A stretch of 64,000 nucleotides of DNA from JAVVHH01 sp964613945 (GCA_964613945.1 CAZTJC010000010.1:62001-126000), one strand, 5' to 3'; counted from the stretch's first letter, positions 17,257 through 27,081 are shown. Notes: generated by a model from the sequence alone, not told the origin. Numbers and translations are program-made.

Positions 17257-19278
17257 ATGATGGACAACCCGCTGCTGCAGACCTGGACCACTCCGTTCGG
17301 CATCCCGCCGTTCGATCGCATCAGGGCCGAGCATTTCGAGCCGGCGTTCGAGGTCGCGATCGCCGAACACCTGGCCGAGATCGCCGCGGTCGCCGGCGAC
17401 ACGGCCCTGCCGACATTCGCCAACACGATGGAGGCGCTGGAGCGCAGCGGGCGGACGCTGGGCCGGGTTGGCGCAGTGTTCGGCAATCTGTGCTCGAGCC
17501 TGGGCGGTGACGCGCTCGAAGCGGTGCGCCGAGTGATGGCGCCGGTGCTGGCCGAGCACGGCTCGCGCGTGGCGCTGGACCCCGGCGTGTTCGCACGGGT
17601 GGCGGGGCTGTTCGCGGTCCGGCACGACATCGGGCTCGACGAGGATCAGATGCGGCTACTGGAGCGGGCGCATCTGGGCTACCTCCGCAGCGGTGCGGCG
17701 CTGGACGAGGCGTCCAAGCAGCGGCTGACGGCGATTTCTATGCGGGTCGCCGCGTTGCATACGGCGTTCGGCCAGAACGTGTTGCACGACGAGAAGGCCT
17801 GGTCGTTGCCGTTGTCCGAGGCGGACATGGTGGGTCTACCGAGCTTCGTGCGCGACGGTGCGGCGGCAGCGGCGCGGGAGCGTGGGCTCGAGGGGCATGT
17901 CGTGACGCTGTCGCGCTCGCTGGTCGAGCCTTTCCTGACTTTCTGCGAGCGACGCGACCTGCGCCGGGTGGCCTATGCTGCCTGGGTCGAGCGGGGATGT
18001 CATCCCGGCGAGCACGACAATCGGGTGCTGATTCCGGAGATCCTGGCGCTGCGGCGCGAGCGGGCCGGGCTGTTGGGATTCGACGATTTCGCGGCGTTCC
18101 GGCTCGCCGACACGATGGCCGGGTCGGCCGAGGCGGTGAACGGCTTGCTGGACGAGGTCTGGGCACCAGCGCGGCGCAAGAGCGACGTGGAGGCGGCCCG
18201 GTTGCTGGCGGTTGCTCGCGAGGAAGGGTTCAACGGCACACTCGAGGCGTGGGATTGGCGGTTCTACGCCGAGCGCGTGCGGCGGGCCGACCATGCGCTG
18301 GACGAGGCGGCGCTGAAGCCGTTCTTCCCGTTCGAGGGCATCCAGCAAGCGGCTTTCGACACCGCAACCCGGCTGTTCGGGCTCGACTTCAAGGCGCTCG
18401 ACGTGCCGGTCTATCATCCGGATGTCCGCGTCTACGAAGTGCGCGATACCGCCGGGCACGTGGGTATCTTCATCGCCGATCCGTTTGCCCGGCCGGACAA
18501 GCGGTCTGGCGCCTGGATGAGCAGCTTTCGTGACCAGGAGGCGATGGACGAGCCGGTTTCGCCGATCATCGTCAACAACAACAACTTCGCCCGCTCGGAG
18601 CCGACGCTGCTGAGCATGGACGACGCGCGGACCTTGTTCCACGAGTTCGGCCACGGGCTGCACGGCTTGCTCAGCCAGGTGCGCTATCCCTCGCAATCCG
18701 GCACGGGCGTGCGGCGCGATTTTGTGGAATTGCCGTCGCAAATCTACGAGCACTGGATGGAGTTGCCCGAAACGCTCGAGCGCTATTGCCGCCATGTCGA
18801 GACCGGCGAGCCGTTGCCCGCCGACGTCATTGCACGGCTGATGGCGGCGCGCGGCTTCAACCAGGGCTTCGATACGGTGTCATATACGGCGTCGGCCATG
18901 CTTGATATGACGTTGCACCTGCATCCCGACCCGGCGACGATGGATGTCGACGCGGTGGAGGCCGGGTTGCTGGCGCAGATCGGCATGCCGGCGGCGATCG
19001 GCATTCGGCACCGGGCGGCACATTTTCAGCACCTGTTTGACGGCGGCGGTTACGCTGCCGGCTACTACAGCTACCTGTGGGCAGCGGTGCTGGATACGGA
19101 CGGGTTCGACGCCTTCACCGAAGCGGGCAACCCGTTTGACGAGCGTCTCGCGGTCGGCTTGCGGGGCATCCTGTCGGCGGGCGACACCCGGGACCCGATG
19201 GCGTTGTATGCGGCATTCCGCGGCCGCGGTCCGAGTACCGCCGCGCTGTTGCGGCACCGGGAGTTGGTTCCCGCGTAG
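17257..19278 (+). CDS. M3-family zinc metallopeptidase (Dcp/oligopeptidase A type)
   Basis: Cytoplasmic peptidase that degrades oligopeptides or releases dipeptides, 673 residues, the normal size for Dcp and PrlC. The zinc site H-E-F-G-H is at about residues 462-466, inside T-L-F-H-E-F-G-H-G-L-H-G-L-L, and the third ligand glutamate is expected in the D-F-V-E-L-P-S-Q segment about 25 residues later. The N-terminal P-P-F-D-R-I-R-A-E-H-F-E-P-A-F motif is shared by the Dcp/OpdA branch. Choosing between the two activities needs phylogeny. The gene ends 5 bp before an assembly gap. Confidence 0.9.
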   Translation: MMDNPLLQTWTTPFGIPPFDRIRAEHFEPAFEVAIAEHLAEIAAVAGDTALPTFANTMEALERSGRTLGRVGAVFGNLCSSLGGDALEAVRRVMAPVLAEHGSRVALDPGVFARVAGLFAVRHDIGLDEDQMRLLERAHLGYLRSGAALDEASKQRLTAISMRVAALHTAFGQNVLHDEKAWSLPLSEADMVGLPSFVRDGAAAAARERGLEGHVVTLSRSLVEPFLTFCERRDLRRVAYAAWVERGCHPGEHDNRVLIPEILALRRERAGLLGFDDFAAFRLADTMAGSAEAVNGLLDEVWAPARRKSDVEAARLLAVAREEGFNGTLEAWDWRFYAERVRRADHALDEAALKPFFPFEGIQQAAFDTATRLFGLDFKALDVPVYHPDVRVYEVRDTAGHVGIFIADPFARPDKRSGAWMSSFRDQEAMDEPVSPIIVNNNNFARSEPTLLSMDDARTLFHEFGHGLHGLLSQVRYPSQSGTGVRRDFVELPSQIYEHWMELPETLERYCRHVETGEPLPADVIARLMAARGFNQGFDTVSYTASAMLDMTLHLHPDPATMDVDAVEAGLLAQIGMPAAIGIRHRAAHFQHLFDGGGYAAGYYSYLWAAVLDTDGFDAFTEAGNPFDERLAVGLRGILSAGDTRDPMALYAAFRGRGPSTAALLRHRELVPA

Positions 19279-19283
19279 ATGCG

Positions 19284-19383
19284 NNNNNNNNNNNNNNNNN
19301 NNNNNNNNNNNNNNNNNNNNNNNNNNNNNNNNNNNNNNNNNNNNNNNNNNNNNNNNNNNNNNNNNNNNNNNNNNNNNNNNNNN
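19284..19383. other. Assembly gap (100 N) that hides the start of bciA
   Basis: A run of 100 N whose flanks share no sequence. About 120-180 N-terminal residues of the next protein, including its NADPH-binding region, are missing, more than 100 bp can hold. The N length is therefore a placeholder. Confidence 0.92.
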
Positions 19384-20004
19384 GTGCTGCTGTCGGCGAT
19401 CTGCGTGCAGAAGCCGATCCTGGCCTTTCAGCGGGCCAAGCTGGCGTTCGAGGCGGCGCTGACCGGGTCGGGGATGCGCTATTCGATCGTTCGACCGACG
19501 GCTTACTTCAAGTCGCTGTCCGGTCAGGTTGCGCGGCTGCGACGCGGCAAGCCGTTTCTGATGTTCGGAGACGGGCGACGGACCGCATGCAAGCCGATCA
19601 GCGATGGCGACCTGGCGCGTTACCTCGTGGCCTGTCTCGACGACCCGGCGCGGTGGGATCGGGTGCTGCCGATCGGCGGCCCCGGGCCGGCCATCACGCC
19701 TGAAGCAATGGGAGAGCGGCTGTTCGCGCTGCTGGGAATGACGCCTAGGTTCCGGTCGGTGCCGATCGGTCTGCTGGACGTGATCGTCGCGACCTTGGGC
19801 ATCATGCGATTGCGTGAGAAGGCCGAGTTGGCGCGGATCGGGCGCTACTACGCGACGGAGTCGATGCTCGTGCTCGACCCCGTCACCGCCGAATATTCAG
19901 CCGCAGCCACTCCGGAAACCGGGGCGGACACGCTGTTCAATTTCTATGAGCGCCTGATCGACGGCACCGTCACCGTCGATCGGCGTGAGCATGCGGTGTT
20001 CTAG
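19384..20004 (+). CDS. bciA: Divinyl (proto)chlorophyllide 8-vinyl reductase BciA (5' truncated by gap)
   Basis: NADPH-dependent enzyme that reduces the C8 vinyl group during (bacterio)chlorophyll synthesis. The 206 visible residues match the BciA/DVR pattern: V-L-L-S-A-I-C-V-Q-K-P-I-L-A-F-Q, A-K-L-A-F-E, S-I-V-R-P-T-A-Y-F-K-S-L-S-G-Q-V, F-G-D-G-R-R-T-A-C-K-P-I-S, L-P-I-G-G-P-G-P-A-I-T-P, and the C-terminal R-I-G-R-Y-Y-A-T-E-S-M-L-V. General NmrA-type reductases lack this combination. No other bch, crt or puf gene is in the window. The stop shares a CTAG with the convergent binding-protein gene. Confidence 0.87.
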   Translation: MLLSAICVQKPILAFQRAKLAFEAALTGSGMRYSIVRPTAYFKSLSGQVARLRRGKPFLMFGDGRRTACKPISDGDLARYLVACLDDPARWDRVLPIGGPGPAITPEAMGERLFALLGMTPRFRSVPIGLLDVIVATLGIMRLREKAELARIGRYYATESMLVLDPVTAEYSAAATPETGADTLFNFYERLIDGTVTVDRREHAVF

Positions 20005-21575
20005 GTCTTCTTGACATTCCAGAATAAGGGCGGGCCGTCGAGGACGCCGCTGATGTTGTTCTGGAAGACGGTTGAGAAGAAGTATTGTCCGACCGGGACA
20101 TAAGGAACGTCGATCAAGGCTTGTTGCTGTAGCTGGGCGGCGATCGATTTCTGGGCGACGAGGTCGGGAGCGTCCAGCCATTGTTGGCGAAGCGCTTCGA
20201 TCTTGTCGCTCTTGGGCCAGCCGAACATGCCGCCGTCGCCGACGGCACGCAGGAAGGCGTTGCTGACCGGGTTGCCCTGGTCGAGGCCGGACCAGAAGGT
20301 GCCGAAGATGTTCCAGCCGCCCTGGGCGGTCGGTTCCTTGCGGGTGCGGCGTTGGACAACGGTGCCCCAGTCGAGCACCTGATAATCGACGTTGAAGCCG
20401 GCGCGGGCGAGAAGGTCGGCCGAAACGTCGCCGAGCGCCTTGAGATTGGCCAGGTCGGAGGCGCCCATGAGCACGACTTTCTCACCGTTGTAGCCGGCGT
20501 CAGCGAGTGCCTTCTTGGCGGCAGTGAAGTCGCGCGGCTTGGTGAACACGTCGAGACCGGCCGGGCTGGCCATAGGCAGCCCGGGGCAGAAATACCCAGC
20601 GGGCGTATGGATCAATTTGGGGTCGGTGCCGGCGACGGCCTGCATGTAGTCCGTCTGGTCGACGATCTGGAGCAGGACGCGGCGGATCGCCGGGTTGTCG
20701 AAGGGCGGGATGAGCTGGTTCATCCGCAGGGTGCCGATGTAGCCGGTGGGGTCGGCGATCTGGGATTTCTGGTTTTTCAGCAGCGGCATCATGTCGGCGC
20801 TGACGGTCTCCCACCAATCCATCTCCTTGCTCTGCATCGCGGCGGCCGCGGTCGCGAGGTCCGGAATGGGGTGCCATTCGACACGGTCGATGGAGACGCG
20901 CTTGGGGCCAGACGTCCAACTTGGCGTGCCGCTTTCCCGGGGGACGTAATCGGCAAATTTTTCATAAGCGATCAAGCTGCCGATCATCCGTTCGGAGGCG
21001 ATGAACTTGAACGGGCCACTGCCGACCATCTCGGTGACCTGGGTGAACGGGTCGGTGTCGGCCAGGCGCTCCGGCATGATGGCGCAGATGTTGCCGCCGA
21101 CCTTGCCGAGCATGTCGGGGAGCAGCGCCAACGGGCGCTTGAGCTTGAAGACGATTGTGGCGTCGTCGGCGGCGGACAGCTCGTCGGTATAGGCTAAGAC
21201 GGTCTGGCCGGCGGTGTCGCGCTTGCCCCAACGCTTGATGCTGGCGACGCAGTCGCGGGCCAGGACCGGGGTGCCGTCATGGAACTTCAGGCCGGGGCGC
21301 AGGGTCATGCGCCATTCCTTGCCGTCATTACCGACCACGTGTCCGGCGATCATCTGCGGTTGCGCGGTGTAGGAGGCATCGCCGCCATAGAGCGTGTCGA
21401 ACACCATCAGGCCGTGATTGCGGGTGACATAGGCCGTGGTCCAGAGCGGATCGAGGATGGTCAGGTCCGACTGGGGGATGAATTTGATCGTCGTGCTGCC
21501 GGTAGCACGGGCGAGGGAGGGAGCAGCCAGAGGGGTGACGGCAGCGGCGGCCAGCAGGCTGCGGCGGGTCAGCAT
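20001..21575 (-). CDS. ABC transporter substrate-binding protein, family 5, Tat-exported
   Basis: Periplasmic receptor of a peptide/nickel-type importer, 524 residues. The N-terminus L-T-R-R-S-L-L-A-A-A-A and the following hydrophobic stretch form a twin-arginine signal, with cleavage likely after L-A-R-A near residue 24. Family motifs include W-R-M-T-L-R-P-G-L-K-F-H-D-G-T-P and G-S-G-P-F-K-F. No permease or ATPase gene is adjacent; it may serve a transporter encoded elsewhere. It is unrelated in detail to the 11198-12808 protein beyond the shared family. It overlaps bciA by 4 bp at the stops. Confidence 0.86.
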   Translation of the reverse strand: MLTRRSLLAAAAVTPLAAPSLARATGSTTIKFIPQSDLTILDPLWTTAYVTRNHGLMVFDTLYGGDASYTAQPQMIAGHVVGNDGKEWRMTLRPGLKFHDGTPVLARDCVASIKRWGKRDTAGQTVLAYTDELSAADDATIVFKLKRPLALLPDMLGKVGGNICAIMPERLADTDPFTQVTEMVGSGPFKFIASERMIGSLIAYEKFADYVPRESGTPSWTSGPKRVSIDRVEWHPIPDLATAAAAMQSKEMDWWETVSADMMPLLKNQKSQIADPTGYIGTLRMNQLIPPFDNPAIRRVLLQIVDQTDYMQAVAGTDPKLIHTPAGYFCPGLPMASPAGLDVFTKPRDFTAAKKALADAGYNGEKVVLMGASDLANLKALGDVSADLLARAGFNVDYQVLDWGTVVQRRTRKEPTAQGGWNIFGTFWSGLDQGNPVSNAFLRAVGDGGMFGWPKSDKIEALRQQWLDAPDLVAQKSIAAQLQQQALIDVPYVPVGQYFFSTVFQNNISGVLDGPPLFWNVKKT

Positions 21576-21641
21576 GGATGCGGTCTCCGTTAAATGGAAA
21601 ACGGATTAGGCATCGGGATGGTGCAATGCACAAGAGGCGCT

Positions 21642-21667
21642 GCCCTCTCCCTTTGGTGGGAGAGGGC
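21642..21667. terminator. Perfect 10-bp hairpin between minus-strand genes (terminator-like or REP-like)
   Basis: GCCCTCTCCC and GGGAGAGGGC pair perfectly around a 6-nt loop, 9 bp after the stop of the small minus-strand gene. There is no clear U-run after it on either strand, so it may be a REP-like element. A related hairpin with the same CTCCCTCT/AGAGGGAG core lies at 39993-40020. Confidence 0.5.
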
Positions 21668-21676
21668 GCGAGTCGA

Positions 21677-21910
21677 CTACTTAGGAACGGGTGCTTTGCG
21701 GGCTTCGGCCATGCCATCATGGTCGGGCGCGGAGCCGGCTTCGTTGTCGGTGCCGAGCATGGAGGCGCCGTAGTCGAAGTCCTCCGCCTTGGCGTCCTTC
21801 TTGGAGTCGGTGATGGTCTGCTTAAGCTGAGCGCCCTCGGCACCGATCGGGGCGAGGCCCTCGGTGGTGTTGGGACGGTTGGTTTGGCCGGCTTCGATAT
21901 TCTGGGGCAT
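21677..21910 (-). CDS. Small acidic hypothetical protein
   Basis: A 77-residue protein of unknown function. It is polar, has no hydrophobic segment, is rich in Asp, Glu, Ala and Lys, and is probably disordered. It contains S-K-K-D-A-K-A-E-D-F-D-Y-G-A-S. The start ATG has AGGAGA 6 nt upstream, one of the clearest ribosome-binding sites in the window, which supports a real gene. It follows the SDR stop by 43 bp on the same strand and may be co-transcribed with it. Confidence 0.62.
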   Translation of the reverse strand: MPQNIEAGQTNRPNTTEGLAPIGAEGAQLKQTITDSKKDAKAEDFDYGASMLGTDNEAGSAPDHDGMAEARKAPVPK

Positions 21911-21953
21911 TGATTTCTCCTAGATGCTGAGGTGGTGGGACCGGGCCGGACCG

Positions 21954-22933
21954 CTAGGAGGCGTCAATGTAACGCTTTGCGGAATCAGCAAAATCGGGGT
22001 GCCAGCGGGACAGCGGCGGCCGGTTCTCGACGATATCGCCAGCCGCCCAAAGGATGCGGCGCTCGTCCGTGGCGCGGGCGACGTCATTGTCGGGNNNNNN
22101 NNNNNNNNNNNNNNNNNNNNNNNNNNNNNNNNNNNNNNNNNNNNNNNNNNNNNNNNNNNNNNNNNNNNNNNNNNNNNNNNNNNNNNNNNNNNNNCAGCCG
22201 CCCAAAGGATGCGGCGCTCGTCCGTGGCGCGGGCGACGTCATTGTCGGGACAAAGGATGTAGAAATCCCCCGCCTCGAGGCGCTCGAGCATGAAGGCGAC
22301 GGTCTGATCGGCTGTCCAGGCGGCGTCGGGCCGCTCGGTGCGGCCTTTGGCGGTCAACGGTGTGAACACGAAGCCCGGGATGAGCAAATGGGCGGTGACC
22401 CGGCAGTTCTCCGTAGTGCGCAACGTGTGCTGCAGGGCTTCGGTGAAGGCTTTTACGCCGGCCTTGGCGACGTTGTAAGCGGGGTCGCCGGGCGGGGTGG
22501 TGATGCCCTGCTTGGACCCGGTGTTGATGATGAGGCCGGGCCGGCCCGCCTCCATCATGGTGGGCGCGATGATCTGCGTGCCGTGGATGATGCCACGCAG
22601 GTTGGTGTCGAGGATTTCGGTCCAGGCGTCGTCGGCGCCGAACACGCTGCTGCCGGGTTGGATGCCGGCGTTGTTCATTAGCACGTCGATACGGCCGAAC
22701 CGGGCGAGAACGGCGTCCCGCAACGCGTGCAAATCGTCGCGGCGGGTGACGTCGGTCGCATGTGTCATGACGCCGAGCGACGCGGCGGCGTCATCAAGGC
22801 GGGCGCCGGGACGGTCGGCGATGCAGACCTGTAGGCCGAGGCGGACGAAGGCGGCGGCAGCGGCCAGGCCGATGCCGGATGCGCCACCGGTGACGATCGC
22901 GACGTTGCCGGATTTGAGAACGGGATGAGGCAT
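21954..22933 (-). CDS. Short-chain dehydrogenase/reductase, split by an assembly gap
   Basis: NAD(P)-dependent classical SDR. The cofactor motif is T-G-G-A-S-G-I-G near residue 15, with N-N-A-G-I near residue 88, the catalytic Ser in I-N-T-G-S-K and Y-N-V-A-K near residue 155. The gene is interrupted by 100 N with the same 55 bp on both sides. Removing 155 bp gives one frame of 275 codons (274 residues), a normal SDR length, so the gene is probably intact. The substrate cannot be told from sequence. No strong ribosome-binding site precedes ATG 22933. Confidence 0.82.
22040..22094. repeat. Left copy of a second 55-bp duplicated contig end
   Basis: Identical to 22195-22249 across the N run; encodes the same SDR residues (P-D-N-D-V-A-R-A-T-D-E-R-R-I-L-W-A-A). 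Same length as the duplication at 3671/3826, pointing to a k-mer size of 55 in assembly. Confidence 0.93.
22095..22194. other. Assembly gap (100 N) with overlapping contig ends
   Basis: Exactly 100 N between two copies of the same 55 bp, as at 3726-3825. The contigs probably overlap and nothing is missing. Confidence 0.95.
22195..22249. repeat. Right copy of the second 55-bp duplicated contig end
   Basis: Same 55 bp as 22040-22094; an artefact, not a biological repeat. Confidence 0.93.
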
Positions 22934-23012
22934 GGGGCTGTAATGCGGCGCGCGGCAGGGGGTTGCGGAAATTCGGTATCGCCGGGCTGTGGCGGGCCTA
23001 GTGTCGCCTCAT

Positions 23013-23666
23013 ATGCAGTTCATGAGCGACACCATCGATCTCCCGGAACTGCCGCGACAGGCGTTCAACAAGCGCGACCCGTCGCCGGACACGTTGTTCT
23101 ACGCGCAAAAACGCCTAGTGACGCATATCGACGCGGGAGCCATCGAGGCGGTCACCGCGCTGTATCGCGAGCTGTTGCCGCCCGGTGGCGAGATCCTGGA
23201 CCTGATGAGCAGCTGGGTCAGCCATCTGCCGGCCGAGATGGCGTTCTCCGGTGTGACCGGGCACGGGATGAATGCGGAAGAGCTGCAGGCCAATCCGCGG
23301 CTGACGGCACGGTTCGTTCGGGACCTGAATGCGGAGCCGGTGCTGCCGCTCGCGGATGGGTCGTTCGACGCGGCATGCATGTGCGTCTCGGTGCAATATC
23401 TGCAGCGGCCGGTGACGGTGTTCGGCGAGGTGCGGCGGGTGCTGCGGCCGGGGGCGCCGTTCATCGTGACGTTCTCCAACCGATGCTTTCCCACCAAGGC
23501 GGTGGCGATCTGGCAGGCGCTGGAGCCGCAGCAGCAGCAGGAGCTGGTGGCGTTGTACATGCAGCGGGCCGGGTTCGGGGACCTCGACGTCAGCGAAGTT
23601 TTACCTGCGGCGGGCGACCCGCTATGGGCGGTGATTGGCGTCGTGCCAGCACTTGACGCTGGTTGA
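23013..23666 (+). CDS. Class I SAM-dependent methyltransferase (type 11 family)
   Basis: Small-molecule methyltransferase of the UbiE-like type, about 217 residues. The SAM site is the L-P-P-G-G-E-I-L-D-L-M-S-S-W motif near residue 57 (DxxS instead of the more common DxGxG), and the motif II/III region reads L-P-L-A-D-G-S-F-D-A-A-C-M-C-V-S-V-Q-Y-L followed by V-L-R-P-G-A-P-F. Substrate unknown. ATG 23013 is chosen; ATG 23022 is an alternative, and neither has a good ribosome-binding site. It stands alone, divergent from the SDR. Confidence 0.78.
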   Translation: MQFMSDTIDLPELPRQAFNKRDPSPDTLFYAQKRLVTHIDAGAIEAVTALYRELLPPGGEILDLMSSWVSHLPAEMAFSGVTGHGMNAEELQANPRLTARFVRDLNAEPVLPLADGSFDAACMCVSVQYLQRPVTVFGEVRRVLRPGAPFIVTFSNRCFPTKAVAIWQALEPQQQQELVALYMQRAGFGDLDVSEVLPAAGDPLWAVIGVVPALDAG

Positions 23667-23785
23667 GCAGGACGCGACCGCCGCCATTCGGGCCACTCGT
23701 GATGAATGGCACATAATATATTTTACCTTGTCACTGCCCGGCGTATTTCGCATTGTCGATCGCAAGCAAGATCGGAGGCGAAACG

Positions 23786-24490
23786 ATGGACGACACCGCT
23801 CCGACGACCCTGTCCGGTGCGGTATACGCACGGCTGCGACAGGAGATCGTGGAGGGTGCGCTCGAGCCCGGCGGCAAGTTGCAGATTGGCATCGTCTCCG
23901 CCCGCTATGGCGTGACCAGCACGCCGGTGCGCGAGGCGCTGAGCCAGTTGGCTTCCGAAGGCTTGGTGCTGCGGCGCGAGCAACGTGGCTTCAGTGTCGC
24001 CAGCACCAGTAGTGCCGAGCTGCAGGAATTGACCCAGACGCGTTGCTGGGTGGAAGAAACGGCGCTGCGCCAGGCCATGCTGCATGCCACCCCAGCCTGG
24101 CAGGCGGGCATCGCGACGGCGCTGGATCGTTTGTCCAACATCAAACGGTCGACGGATGAAGCCGTGTTGCGCGAGAACGTCGCCTGGGAGAGCGCGCATC
24201 GCGCCTTTCATGGGGCGTTGCTGGCCACCTGCCCATCGCGTTTTCTGACCGCCTTCTGTGCCCAGCTAAGCGACCACGCCATGCGTTACCGGCGACTGGC
24301 GCTGACGGGCGCTTACCCCCATCGCAACATCCTGGCCGAGCATCACGCCATTGCCGCCGCCGTGCTGTCCGGCGACGCGGACGCGGCGGTCGAGGTGCTG
24401 TTGTTGCACTACCGGCGGACAGCCAGCATCGTGACTGTTCTCACTTTCTCCGATGCGGTAGAGGCCGGCGAAATCTCGGGGAAAAACTGA
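23786..24490 (+). CDS. GntR-family transcriptional regulator, FCD (FadR) type
   Basis: DNA-binding regulator, 234 residues. The N-terminal winged helix-turn-helix is clear (V-Y-A-R-L-R-Q-E-I-V-E-G-A-L-E-P-G followed by S-T-P-V-R-E-A-L-S-Q-L), and the C-terminal all-helical FCD domain carries the metal-binding histidines in H-R-A-F-H near residue 138 and E-H-H-A-I near residue 182. FCD regulators usually sense organic acids. Start ATG 23786 has GGAGG 7 nt upstream. An AT-rich segment (23710-23730) lies in the 119-bp upstream region and may hold its promoter. The target genes are not obvious from context. Confidence 0.88.
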   Translation: MDDTAPTTLSGAVYARLRQEIVEGALEPGGKLQIGIVSARYGVTSTPVREALSQLASEGLVLRREQRGFSVASTSSAELQELTQTRCWVEETALRQAMLHATPAWQAGIATALDRLSNIKRSTDEAVLRENVAWESAHRAFHGALLATCPSRFLTAFCAQLSDHAMRYRRLALTGAYPHRNILAEHHAIAAAVLSGDADAAVEVLLLHYRRTASIVTVLTFSDAVEAGEISGKN

Positions 24491-24521
24491 CGCGGTCGAA
24501 GTCTAGATCGCCAGGACCGAC

Positions 24522-24546
24522 CTCCTGCATAAACTTCGTGCAGGAG
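24522..24546. terminator. Candidate bidirectional terminator hairpin
   Basis: CTCCTGCA and TGCAGGAG form a perfect 8-bp stem with a 9-nt loop, in the 86-bp space between the convergent GntR gene (ends 24490) and the ABC permease gene (ends 24577). There is no long U-tract, so efficiency is uncertain. Confidence 0.5.
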
Positions 24547-24576
24547 CGGTAAAGACCTCGGACCATCGACCAGGGT

Positions 24577-25334
24577 TCAGCGCTTCAAGCGGTAGCCGGT
24601 CTTGAAGATCCAGGCGATGGCGGCGAGGCACGCGACCATGAAGACGACCGTCATGCCCAGACTGACGCCGATGCCGATATCGGCCTTGCCGAAGAAGCTC
24701 CAGCGGAAGCCGCTGATGAGGTAAACCACCGGGTTGAACAGGGTGAGCTTCTGCCAGAAGGGCGGCAGCATGCCGATGGAGTAGAAGCTGCCGCCGAGGA
24801 AGGTCAACGGGGTGACGATCAGGAGGGGGACGAGGTTCAGCTTCTCGAAGCTGTCGGCCCAGATGCCGATGATGAAGCCGAACAGGCTGAAGGTCACGGC
24901 GGTGAGCAGCAGGAACAGCGTCATCCAGACGGGATGGGCAATCTCGAACGGCACAAACAGGCGGGCGGTGGCCAGGATGATGAGGCCGAGGATCAGCGAC
25001 TTGCTGGCGGCGGCGCCGACGTAGCCCAGCACGATCTCGCCGGCCGAGACGGGGGCGGAGAGCAGTTCATAGATGGTGCCGACGAATTTCGGGAAATAGA
25101 TGCCGAAGGAGGCGTTGGTGATGCTCTGCGTCAGCAGGGAGAGCATGATCAGACCGGGGATGATGAAGGCGCCATAGCCGACGCCGTCGACGGGCTGCAT
25201 GCGCGAACCGATGGCGGCGCCGAAGACGACGAAATACAGCGAGGTGGAGATCACCGGCGAGACGACGCTCTGCAGCAGGGTGCGCAGGGTGCGGTTCATC
25301 TCGAAACGGTAGATGGCGCGGACGGCGTAGAGGT

Positions 25335-25338
<4 letters not shown>
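24577..25338 (-). CDS. ABC-2 type transporter permease (YadH-like)
   Basis: Membrane half of a two-gene ABC exporter, 253 residues with six hydrophobic segments. The pattern of a long N-terminal amphipathic stretch (R-A-I-Y-R-F-E-M-N-R-T), P-G-L-I-M-L-S-L near residue 64, E-L-L-S-A-P-V-S near residue 92 and the P-L-T-F-L-G-G-S-F-Y motif near residue 185 matches YadH/NodJ-type permeases. Its start overlaps the ATPase stop by 4 bp. The exported substrate is unknown; relatives export polysaccharides, drugs or lipids. Confidence 0.86.
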
Positions 25339-26297
<959 letters not shown>

Positions 26298-26300
26298 GGG

Positions 26301-26324
26301 CGCACCCTCGCCGATCAGGGTGCG
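26301..26324 (-). promoter_or_regulatory. Hairpin that covers the ribosome-binding site of the YadG-like gene
   Basis: On the minus strand CGCACCCT and AGGGTGCG pair perfectly over 8 bp with an 8-nt loop. It begins 10 nt after the stop of the glnQ-like gene and ends 3 nt before GTG 26297. It could be a terminator of the amino-acid importer operon or a structure that blocks ribosome binding for the exporter; the two roles are not exclusive. Confidence 0.45.
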
Positions 26325-26334
26325 GCCGACAAGG

Positions 26335-27081
26335 TCAGACGGGGTGACCGTTCTGCGCTTCCGAGCCGATGAATTGGCGTAGCTCGGCGGTTTGCGGGGC
26401 GCCGAACAGGTCGGCCGGGGGGCCGGCCTCCCACACCTTGCCCTGGTGCATGAAGATCACGAGATCGGCGATCTTGCGGGCAAAGGCCATCTCGTGGGTC
26501 ACCAGCAGCATGGTCATGCCGGCTTCAGCCAGGCGCTCCATGGTGGCGAGCACTTCCAGGGTCAGCTCCGGGTCGAGCGCGGAAGTGACTTCGTCGAACA
26601 GCATGATCTTGGGCTGCATGGCGAGCGAGCGGGCAATGGCGACGCGCTGTTGCTGGCCGCCAGAGAGGTTGTCGGGGTAGCTGGCCCATTTGTCGGGCAG
26701 GCCGACCTCAGCTAGCACCGCCTTGGCGACGCGCTCGGCTTCGGCGGCGGGAACCTTCTTCACCACGCGGGGGGCCAGCATGATGTTCTCGCCGACGCGA
26801 AGGTGCGGGAACAAGTTATAGGACTGGAACACGATGCCGACGTCCTGGCGCAGGGCGCGGAGATCGTCGTTGGTGCCGTCGATCTTGTGGCCGGCGATGG
26901 TGATGCGGCCTTCCTGAATGGCTTCGAGGCCGTTCATGCAGCGCAGCAGGGTGCTCTTGCCGGAGCCGCTGCGGCCGATGATAGCGACGACCTGGCCGGC
27001 TTGGACCTCGAGCGAGACGCCCTTGAGGACCTCGAGCTGACCGTAGCGCTTGACGACGCCTTCAACGCTGACGACGGACAT
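26335..27081 (-). CDS. Polar amino acid ABC transporter ATP-binding protein (GlnQ/HisP type)
   Basis: Cytoplasmic ATPase of the importer encoded upstream, 248 residues. Walker A is G-R-S-G-S-G-K-S, signature L-S-G-G-Q-Q-Q-R, Walker B I-M-L-F-D-E-V-T-S-A-L-D (Val in place of the usual Pro, common in GlnQ), and the H-loop V-T-H-E-M. It overlaps the permease gene by 20 bp and is the last gene of a four-gene operon: binding protein, two permeases, ATPase. Confidence 0.92.
   Translation of the reverse strand: MSVVSVEGVVKRYGQLEVLKGVSLEVQAGQVVAIIGRSGSGKSTLLRCMNGLEAIQEGRITIAGHKIDGTNDDLRALRQDVGIVFQSYNLFPHLRVGENIMLAPRVVKKVPAAEAERVAKAVLAEVGLPDKWASYPDNLSGGQQQRVAIARSLAMQPKIMLFDEVTSALDPELTLEVLATMERLAEAGMTMLLVTHEMAFARKIADLVIFMHQGKVWEAGPPADLFGAPQTAELRQFIGSEAQNGHPV

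Noticed and set aside
23667..23785. TTGTCA and CATTGT hexamers as a GntR promoter
   Set aside because: The -10 candidate matches at only three positions; the AT-rich block is suggestive but no firm promoter can be drawn.
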